Positions 31,497 through 36,384 of a stretch of DNA of 36,384 nucleotides are shown here, piece by piece. A program made the translations under genes and the position numbers. Each line of letters opens with the position of its first letter. The stretch's first letter is position 1. This DNA comes from an uncultured Clostridia bacterium (GTDB taxonomy: Bacteria > Bacillota > Clostridia > Christensenellales > Aristaeellaceae), in NCBI GenBank assembly GCA_934621485.1, contig CAKTUS010000020.1, positions 1 through 36,384 on the forward strand, written 5' to 3'. The notes under the pieces are model-generated. The model did not search any database. It was not told the DNA's origin and saw only the letters and a list, made by a program, of their open reading frames with translations.

Positions 31497-33578
31497 TTAT
31501 TCTTCCTCTTCCTCGTCCAGCTTGGCGTTCTCGATAATCTTCTGCGCAACGTTGGCAGGCACTTCTTCGTAACGCTCAAAATTCATAATGAAGGAGCCGC
31601 GAGCCTGGGTCATGGACCGCAGGTCGGTAGCATACTTGAACATTTCAGCCATGGGGGCTTCGGCAACCAGCTGCTGCATGCCGTCCACCTGGTTCATGCC
31701 CATGATGCGGCCACGGCGCTTGTTCATATCGCCCATGACATCGCCCATATATTCATCGGGAACCAGCACTTCCACATGCATGATAGGCTCAAGCAGCACG
31801 GGATTGGCGTCCACGCACTTCTTGTAGGCAATGCGAGCGGCGGTTTTGAAGGCCATTTCAGAGGAGTCTACCGGGTGATAGCTGCCATCGTACAGCTTGG
31901 CATGGAGACCCACCATGGGATAACCGGCCAGAACGCCCTTGCGCACATGCTCGCGCAGGCCCTTTTCTACGGAAGGAATGAAGTTGCGGGGCACAACGCC
32001 GCCCACAACCGCGTCTTCAAACTCGAAGTCGATACCGGTGTCGCCGATGGGAGAAAACTCAATCCACACATCGCCGAACTGGCCGTGACCGCCGGACTGT
32101 TTCTTGTGACGGCCCTGAACCTTGATGGTCTTCTTGATGGTTTCACGATACGGAATCCGGGGATCCTGCAAGGTGGCCTGAGCGCCAAATTTGCTGGCCA
32201 GCTTGGCGCGAATCACGTCCAGATGCAGTTCGCCCTGGCCGGAAAGCAGCGTTTCAGTGGTTTCTACGTTCTTTTCCAGCTTGATGGAGGGGTCTTCTTC
32301 CATCAGGCGGGCCAGGCCGCTGAACACTTTATCTTCTTCACCCTGCTTGGCAGCGAAAACCGCCTTGCTGATACAGGGAACCGGATACTCGATGGCCGGA
32401 TATTTGATGGGTTTGGCGGCGTCGCACAGGGTATCGCCGGTATTGGTAAACTGCAGCTTGGACAAAGCGCCCATATCGCCCGCGTTCAGTTCCTGAGCGT
32501 TGATCTGCTTTTTGCCGCGCAGAATATAGATGCCGTTGATTTTTTCCGTCTTATCCACAGTGGCGTTATAAATATTGCCGGCGCCGGACAGGGAACCGCT
32601 CATTACCTTGAACAGGCTCAGCTTGCCAACGAAGGGGTCAGCGATGGTCTTGTACACCAGCGCGCTGAAAGGAGCGGCGTTGTCGCAGGCACGCTTTTCT
32701 TCTTCGCCGGTCTTGGGGTTTTCGCCCGTGTATTCCGCATCCTCAGGAGAGGGCAGGTAATCCGCCATCATGTCCAGCAGCTTGGCTACGCCAACGCCGG
32801 TCAGTGCGGAGCAGGGAACCACAGGGCAAATTTGGCCGGAAATCATGCCCAGGCGGAAGCCCTTCAGGATTTCCTCATGGGTCAGCTCGCCTTCGTCCAG
32901 GTATTTCATCATCAGGTCGTCGTCAGCGCTGGCGGCAGCTTCGGTGATTTCTTCCAGCGCCAGGGCGATATCGTCCGCCAGGTTGGCAGGCACGGGCACT
33001 TCCTGAGGCTTGCCCTTATTGGCGCGCTCATAGGCTTTGTTTTCCAGCACGTTAACCACGCCGCGATAGTCAGCGCCAGCGCCGATGGGCAAAAACAGCG
33101 GAACAACGCTGCTGCCAAAGGTGTCGCGCAGCTGGCCCTGCACCTTCATAAAGTCGGCATGATCACGGTCCATTTGGTTCACGATGAACATACGACCCAC
33201 GCCGTTCTTGGTGGCATAGTTCCAGGCTTTTTCCGTGCCAACGGCCACGCCGCCGACAGCGTTAACCAGAATTGCGGCAGTTTCCACAACACGCAGGGGA
33301 CCCATCATTTCGCCAATGAAATCGAAGTAGCCGGGAATATCAATAAAATTCAGCTTTTTCTGATTCCATTCGATGGGCGCGGTGGCGGCGCTGATGGAAA
33401 TCTTTCTTTTGATTTCTTCAGCGTCAAAATCGGTCACGGTGTTGCCGTCTTCCACCCGGCCTTGACGATCAATGGCGCCAGCAGCGAAAAGCAAAGCTTC
33501 CATCAGGGTTGTTTTGCCTTCGCTGCCATGCCCCATGAGGGCGATGTTTCTGATGTCCTTGGTTTGATACGTTGCCAT
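31497..33578 (-). CDS. Elongation factor G paralogue (EF-G-like GTPase)
   Basis: A 693-residue five-domain translational GTPase. The G1 loop is GHGSEGKT (residues 16-23) where canonical EF-G has GHIDAGKT-like; G3 is DIPGYFDF (80-87), with Tyr84 where canonical EF-G has the catalytic His; G4 is NQMD (134-137). These departures mark the EF-G-like paralogue group (fusA2 type) found beside a true fusA in many bacteria. Domain IV/V blocks such as GQGELHLDVIRAKL and HKKQSGGHGQFGDV are well conserved. The C-terminus is acidic. Its own promoter, a 120-base leader and a terminator-like hairpin suggest a single-gene unit that is well expressed. Its role is unclear: ribosome recycling or a stress form of translocation are possibilities. 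Confidence 0.9.
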   Translation of the reverse strand: MATYQTKDIRNIALMGHGSEGKTTLMEALLFAAGAIDRQGRVEDGNTVTDFDAEEIKRKISISAATAPIEWNQKKLNFIDIPGYFDFIGEMMGPLRVVETAAILVNAVGGVAVGTEKAWNYATKNGVGRMFIVNQMDRDHADFMKVQGQLRDTFGSSVVPLFLPIGAGADYRGVVNVLENKAYERANKGKPQEVPVPANLADDIALALEEITEAAASADDDLMMKYLDEGELTHEEILKGFRLGMISGQICPVVPCSALTGVGVAKLLDMMADYLPSPEDAEYTGENPKTGEEEKRACDNAAPFSALVYKTIADPFVGKLSLFKVMSGSLSGAGNIYNATVDKTEKINGIYILRGKKQINAQELNAGDMGALSKLQFTNTGDTLCDAAKPIKYPAIEYPVPCISKAVFAAKQGEEDKVFSGLARLMEEDPSIKLEKNVETTETLLSGQGELHLDVIRAKLASKFGAQATLQDPRIPYRETIKKTIKVQGRHKKQSGGHGQFGDVWIEFSPIGDTGIDFEFEDAVVGGVVPRNFIPSVEKGLREHVRKGVLAGYPMVGLHAKLYDGSYHPVDSSEMAFKTAARIAYKKCVDANPVLLEPIMHVEVLVPDEYMGDVMGDMNKRRGRIMGMNQVDGMQQLVAEAPMAEMFKYATDLRSMTQARGSFIMNFERYEEVPANVAQKIIENAKLDEEEEE

Positions 33579-33704
33579 TATGGATCCCCCTTACCGTTTT
33601 TTATTTCGAATAACCTGTAGCGTTTTTGTTGATTGGTTGGAACTCATGTGAATCTGAACGGCGTAGAAAGCCAGACCATATGAACCGCATTTTCAATCTT
33701 GGAC

Positions 33705-33733
33705 AGTATAGCAGAAAATACCGAAAAAGAAAA
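33705..33733 (-). promoter_or_regulatory. Probable promoter of the EF-G paralogue
   Basis: On the minus strand, TGCTATACT (extended -10; hexamer 33705-33710), with TTTTCT 17 bases upstream (33728-33733) in CGCTTTTCTTTTTC. The leader would be about 120 bases. The -35 block lies in the loop of an AATACCG/CGGTATT inverted repeat that could also terminate the preceding ppx-like transcript. Confidence 0.6.
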
Positions 33734-33777
33734 GCGGTATTGCAGAAATAATCAACCGAAATTGTTTCCTTTTGGTA

Positions 33778-34680
33778 CTATTTTTGCTGAAACAGATATT
33801 TTTCTTTCAAATATCCTTCCAAGTTGCCACATTCGCTGACTTGAATTTGAGAAATCCCCATCTCTTGCATGCAGCCAAGAAGAATCGCCATGCCATGCAC
33901 CACAATATCGGCCCGCTGCGGCTGAAGCCCCGGCAGCTCATAGCGCTGGGAAAGAGGCATTGGCGCAAGCCGCTCCATGGTTTGCGCTACTTCCTCCTGC
34001 GAGATGACATACCCATGAATGGACTGACGTTGATTCCACGGAATTTGCTGCACCAGAGCGGCGCTGGCGGTGAATGTGCCGCCTACGCCCAGCCAGCGTG
34101 CCGGATGGTAGGGTTTGTACAATGCAAGGACTGGCTGCAAAAGCTGCCGGGCCTGGTTTACCACCTTTTGCGCATCCGCCGCGCTGGCAATCGGCAGCTG
34201 CCGGAACAGGCGCACCGCGCCCATTTGCAGGCTGGCGGCTGCAAACACATCGCGCTGCCGGCCCACGACGATTTCCGTAGAGCCGCCGCCAATGTCGATC
34301 ATGCCGCATTCGTCCTGCTCCGCCACGCCCCAAAAGGACAAATGCGCCTCCCTGTCTCCGCTGCAAATATCCGTTTCCAGGCCGGTGGCCCGGTACAACG
34401 CCTGCATCAGCTCCTGCTGGTTCGCGGCGTCCCGCACGGCGCTGGTAGCAAACAGGTGAACCGTTTCCGCGCCTTGAGCCAGCGCTTCCTTCTGAAAGGA
34501 CGCCACGCTTTCACAGGCTTTTGCTATCATGTCCCCGGAAATGCGCTTCTGCTCATCCAGCGCGGCAAACACGCGCAGGCCCTCGCGATACCGTCCCAGA
34601 CGGATCAGCCTGTTTCCGTCAATTTGTGCAAGCAGCATGCGCAGAGAGTTGGAACCTATGCCAATGGCAGCCGTTCTCAA
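33778..34680 (-). CDS. Ppx/GppA-family phosphatase
   Basis: Exopolyphosphatase/guanosine pentaphosphatase-type protein of the actin-like ATPase fold, about 300 residues from a TTG at 34680. That start gives the family N-terminus TAAIGIGSNSLRMLL; a longer frame begins inside divIC and adds an unmatched basic stretch. The second phosphate motif is intact (MIDIGGGSTEIVVG, Asp129), as is the catalytic Glu111 in SGDREAHL, aligned with Glu121 of E. coli Ppx. The first motif has Gly7 where the family has Asp (IDIGSNS). A C-terminal adenosine motif-like GVGGTFTASAALV follows. It lies downstream of divIC in the yabPQ unit. Polyphosphate or (p)ppGpp turnover is the likely role; the changed first motif makes activity uncertain. 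Confidence 0.82.
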   Translation of the reverse strand: MRTAAIGIGSNSLRMLLAQIDGNRLIRLGRYREGLRVFAALDEQKRISGDMIAKACESVASFQKEALAQGAETVHLFATSAVRDAANQQELMQALYRATGLETDICSGDREAHLSFWGVAEQDECGMIDIGGGSTEIVVGRQRDVFAAASLQMGAVRLFRQLPIASAADAQKVVNQARQLLQPVLALYKPYHPARWLGVGGTFTASAALVQQIPWNQRQSIHGYVISQEEVAQTMERLAPMPLSQRYELPGLQPQRADIVVHGMAILLGCMQEMGISQIQVSECGNLEGYLKEKYLFQQK

Positions 34681-34750
34681 AGCAAACGCCCCGTTTCTTT
34701 CGTGTTTTTCAAAAAGGCTTTTAACGCAAAAAAGGAAACCCCTTCCCGAA

Positions 34751-35065
34751 CTATTTGGAAGAGATTTCCTCATCGCCATAGAGCGCGTCTCGATTGGTAA
34801 TTACGAAACGAATCTCATCCGGCATCATATAACCGTACATATTCCGTGCCTGTTCTTCAATAAAAGCATCGGTGCCTACCATATCCAGGGTGGCTTTCAG
34901 CTCGGTCCGCTGGTCCTTGAGGCTGGCCAAACGCAGACTGCCAGCTTCGTACGTGGCGTTTAGTTCCTGAATGGTGGTATTCAGTGTTCCGCTGTACCAA
35001 AAAAACGCAACCAAAACACAGACGGAAATACCAATCAGAACCCAAACGTTCATGGTCTTGCGCAT
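34751..35065 (-). CDS. divIC: Septum-formation initiator DivIC/FtsL-like protein
   Basis: Small bitopic division protein, 104 residues from the ATG at 35065, which has GAAGGAAGG nine bases upstream and follows the yabQ stop by 16 bases. A longer frame from 35155 would overlap yabQ and is not used. There is a short basic cytoplasmic start, one membrane helix (residues 6-24), a heptad-like coiled coil (about 27-62) and the family C-terminal box FIEEQARNMYGYMMPDEIRF. It belongs to the divisome FtsL/DivIC/FtsB group. The yabP-yabQ-divIC order is the same as in Bacillus and most sporulating Clostridia. Confidence 0.9.
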   Translation of the reverse strand: MRKTMNVWVLIGISVCVLVAFFWYSGTLNTTIQELNATYEAGSLRLASLKDQRTELKATLDMVGTDAFIEEQARNMYGYMMPDEIRFVITNRDALYGDEEISSK

Positions 35066-35081
35066 GGCGGGCAGCCTTCCT

Positions 35082-35423
35082 TCAGCAGAAATCGTTACTG
35101 TGTTTTTTCGACGGTCGCGCTGTTTTTCCTTCCTGCTTTTTGAATTTTTCTGCAAGCTGTTTCAGCAACCGGCCCGGCCCTTCCCAATAAAGGAAAAAGC
35201 CCGTGAAGACCGCCAGCAGATGATACAAATGCAGGCCGTCCGCTGTTTTGAAAGTGCAAAAGCCAAAAAGCGCGGCGCCGCCGCACAAAAGCAGCAGTGC
35301 ATCCAGCATGGGGCCCCATTTCCGAGCGCGGCCGGACAGATGCAATAGCAGCGCCGTCAGATAGCCTATGGGAATGGCGAGCAGGAATAAAAGCGCCTGT
35401 CCGCTGGTTTCAAAAAACAGCAT
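35082..35423 (-). CDS. yabQ: Spore cortex biosynthesis protein YabQ
   Basis: Membrane protein needed for the spore cortex in Bacillus. The product is 113 residues, with three or four hydrophobic segments (about 7-28, 37-57, 66-82) and a lysine-rich C-terminal tail. Similarity to YabQ is by overall pattern (short polytopic protein with FLLAIPIGYLTALL at the N-terminus and HLYHLLAVFTGFFLYW) and strongly by position, directly after yabP and before divIC. The ATG follows the yabP stop without a gap (TAAATG). It supports the view that the organism forms spores. Confidence 0.88.
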   Translation of the reverse strand: MLFFETSGQALLFLLAIPIGYLTALLLHLSGRARKWGPMLDALLLLCGGAALFGFCTFKTADGLHLYHLLAVFTGFFLYWEGPGRLLKQLAEKFKKQEGKTARPSKKHSNDFC

Positions 35424-35729
35424 TTACTTTCCCAAGCGTTTCCAAAAAGGGAGACGCTGCGCTCTAGGCGCTTCATACACAACGCTATCCACGTGGCCGT
35501 CCACCAGCAGTTTGCCTTCTTCCAGCAGCAATCTGGCCACGTGCAGGTTTTGACCGGTCAGGATCATCATGCAGGAATCCAGCCGAAGAACCACTTCCGT
35601 TTCGTGAAAGCTGCACACATCGGTTACGCCGGTAATAACGGTGTGGCGGCGCTTATCGATTTGCAGCGTATGATTGGTGCTTACCGCCTTAAGCCCTTCC
35701 CCTGCAACCGGCTCGCGAATATTTGTCAT
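35424..35729 (-). CDS. yabP: Sporulation protein YabP
   Basis: Small soluble sporulation protein, 101 residues from the ATG at 35729, which has AGGGGGG upstream; a longer frame has no ribosome site. The body matches the YabP/YqfC family pattern: HTLQIDKRRHTVITGVTDV, SFHETEVVLRL, MMILTGQNLHVARL and GKLLVDGHVDSVVYE, short beta-rich repeats of the family. In Bacillus the yabP-yabQ pair is under sigma-E. I could not identify a convincing sigma-E promoter in the 80 bases upstream. First gene of the yabP-yabQ-divIC-ppx unit, divergent from bioY. Confidence 0.92.
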   Translation of the reverse strand: MTNIREPVAGEGLKAVSTNHTLQIDKRRHTVITGVTDVCSFHETEVVLRLDSCMMILTGQNLHVARLLLEEGKLLVDGHVDSVVYEAPRAQRLPFWKRLGK

Positions 35730-35783
35730 GCCCGTTCCCCCCTTCTTTTGCAGACTATGCGGAAAGCGCTCCAAAAAGAAGGC

Positions 35784-35813
35784 TTGACAAATAAGAAGCA
35801 GTCATAGTAATAT
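35784..35813 (+). promoter_or_regulatory. bioY promoter
   Basis: TTGACA (35784-35789), an 18-base spacer and TAATAT (35808-35813). The -10 element overlaps the left end of the large palindrome, so a protein bound there would block transcription. Confidence 0.75.
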
Positions 35814-35847
35814 GCGTATACCAAATTACAAATTTGGTATACGCATA
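35811..35847. promoter_or_regulatory. 37-bp perfect palindrome at bioY, probable operator
   Basis: TATGCGTATACCAAATT (35811-35827), centre ACA, AATTTGGTATACGCATA (35831-35847): two perfect 17-base arms. It covers the -10 element and the expected transcription start and ends just before the ribosome site of bioY. It does not resemble the Firmicutes BirA box (TTGTTAACC and its inverted partner about 15 bases apart). Operator for an unidentified repressor is the best reading; an RNA hairpin in the leader is the alternative. Confidence 0.75.
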
Positions 35848-35862
35848 GGAAGGATGATTCCG

Positions 35863-36384
35863 ATGAAACGTTTTTCGGTTCGGGCGCTTTGCCTGACGGC
35901 TCTGCTCTGTTCCCTCATGATTGTGTCGACTTTGCTGCTTCGCTTCACCATCCCGGGAACAACGGTCATGGTTACGTCGCAGCTGTTTTTTGTGTTCCTG
36001 TACGGGTTGCTCTTTCCCGTAAAAATCTGCCTGGCCTCTCTTGGCTTATATCTGCTGCTGGGTCTTGTTGGGTTGCCGGTTTTGTCGGGCGTTTGCGGTC
36101 CGGCGGTTCTCTTTACCCCGTCTTTTGGCTATCTGCTTGGCTTTTTGGTATCCGCCGCATGCATGGCATGGCTAAGAAAGCGGTTTCGCAACGACTGGCT
36201 GGCAGCGGCAGCAGGCATTGTCGCGGTATATGCAGTAGCGCTGCCCTACATTGCGATCATTGCTCCCGGAAAAACGCTGAACGCATTTTTTGGAGCCTAT
36301 TGCCTGCCTTTTCTGCCGCTGGATTTTGCCAAGGCCGTATTGGCAGTGCTGGTAGCCAAGGCGCTGCGCAAGCGCCTGCCTGCG
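35863..36384 (+). CDS. bioY: Biotin transporter substrate-binding subunit BioY (partial)
   Basis: S component of an ECF-type biotin uptake system. The ATG at 35863 has AGGAAGG about eight bases upstream; an in-frame ATG at 35854 is too close to it. The 174 visible codons have no stop, so the gene leaves the window near its end (the family is about 180-190 residues). The protein has six hydrophobic segments. Landmarks are the opening RALCLTALLCSLM, TVMVTSQLFFVFLYGLLF, the family-typical YLLLGLVGLPVLSG, GPAVLFTPSFGYLLGF (the biotin-binding region) and LPFLPLDFAKAVLAVLVA at the end. It is transcribed divergently from yabP, from a TTGACA promoter overlapped by a long palindrome. Confidence 0.93.
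   Translation, partial: MKRFSVRALCLTALLCSLMIVSTLLLRFTIPGTTVMVTSQLFFVFLYGLLFPVKICLASLGLYLLLGLVGLPVLSGVCGPAVLFTPSFGYLLGFLVSAACMAWLRKRFRNDWLAAAAGIVAVYAVALPYIAIIAPGKTLNAFFGAYCLPFLPLDFAKAVLAVLVAKALRKRLPA

Noticed and set aside
31776..33620. 614-codon plus-strand frame opposite the EF-G paralogue
   Set aside because: It mirrors the strongly biased codons of a conserved gene on the minus strand, has His/Gly/Ala-rich composition and no domain; a shadow frame.
33772..34800. 342-codon plus-strand frame opposite the Ppx-like gene
   Set aside because: Antisense to a gene with clear motifs; low-complexity His/Arg-rich product.
35811..35847. BirA operator
   Set aside because: The half-sites do not match the GTTAAC-type BirA box and the 3-base centre is far shorter than the usual spacer.
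1..36384. CRISPR arrays, tRNA or rRNA genes, known riboswitches, insertion sequences
   Set aside because: No regularly spaced repeats, cloverleaf or rRNA segments, or transposase frames were seen on either strand; the few gaps are too short or lack recognisable riboswitch cores.

Overview
The window is a gene-dense bacterial chromosome segment with housekeeping and energy genes and no complete mobile element. It most likely comes from an anaerobic, spore-forming member of the Clostridia. The grounds are yabP-yabQ-divIC (sporulation and division), a six-protein-type Rnf ferredoxin:NAD oxidoreductase cluster, the dxs-tlyA-nadK-argR-recN order typical of Clostridia, a Firmicutes-type LexA box, and TTGACA-type promoters with strong AGGAGG ribosome binding sites. 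I cannot name the genus.

Layout. (1) 1-10441, plus strand: the end of topA, then trmFO, a secreted alpha/beta-hydrolase-like protein, hslV, hslU, an MTA/SAH deaminase and three family-4 glycosyltransferases, packed as one run. (2) 10438-11368: a convergent orphan gene and a long non-coding stretch with a duplicated palindrome. (3) 11369-14848, minus strand: mgtC behind lexA, a single-recombinase-type (XerS-like) tyrosine recombinase, then rnhA. (4) 14861-20359, minus: proC and the rnf operon (C-D-E-A-B, without rnfG). (5) 20453-29914, minus: a long operon of alpha/beta hydrolase, membrane Mur ligase, ddl, dxs, tlyA, nadK, argR and recN. (6) 29999-33578, minus: an EF-G paralogue, a FruK-type sugar-phosphate kinase and a GNAT acetyltransferase. 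(7) 33778-35729, minus: yabP, yabQ, divIC and a Ppx/GppA-type protein. (8) 35863-end, plus: the start of bioY under a promoter covered by a large perfect palindrome.

Main points for follow-up. A 34-bp imperfect palindrome of 13-8-13 form lies at the transcription start of the XerS-like recombinase, while the usual xerC slot between trmFO and hslV is empty. This suggests a single-recombinase chromosome-dimer resolution system with its own dif-like site, although an operator is an equally physical reading. The hydrolase that occupies the xerC slot has lost its nucleophilic serine. The Rnf cluster has no rnfG. A 37-bp perfect palindrome at bioY does not look like the known BirA box. A Mur ligase carries a membrane domain where MurF normally has its UDP-binding domain. 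Two or three intergenic regions share a GCTTTTC block exactly 17 bp upstream of a -10 hexamer.

No tRNA, rRNA, CRISPR array, known riboswitch or insertion sequence was recognised by eye. All statements about families rest on motif recognition without database searches.
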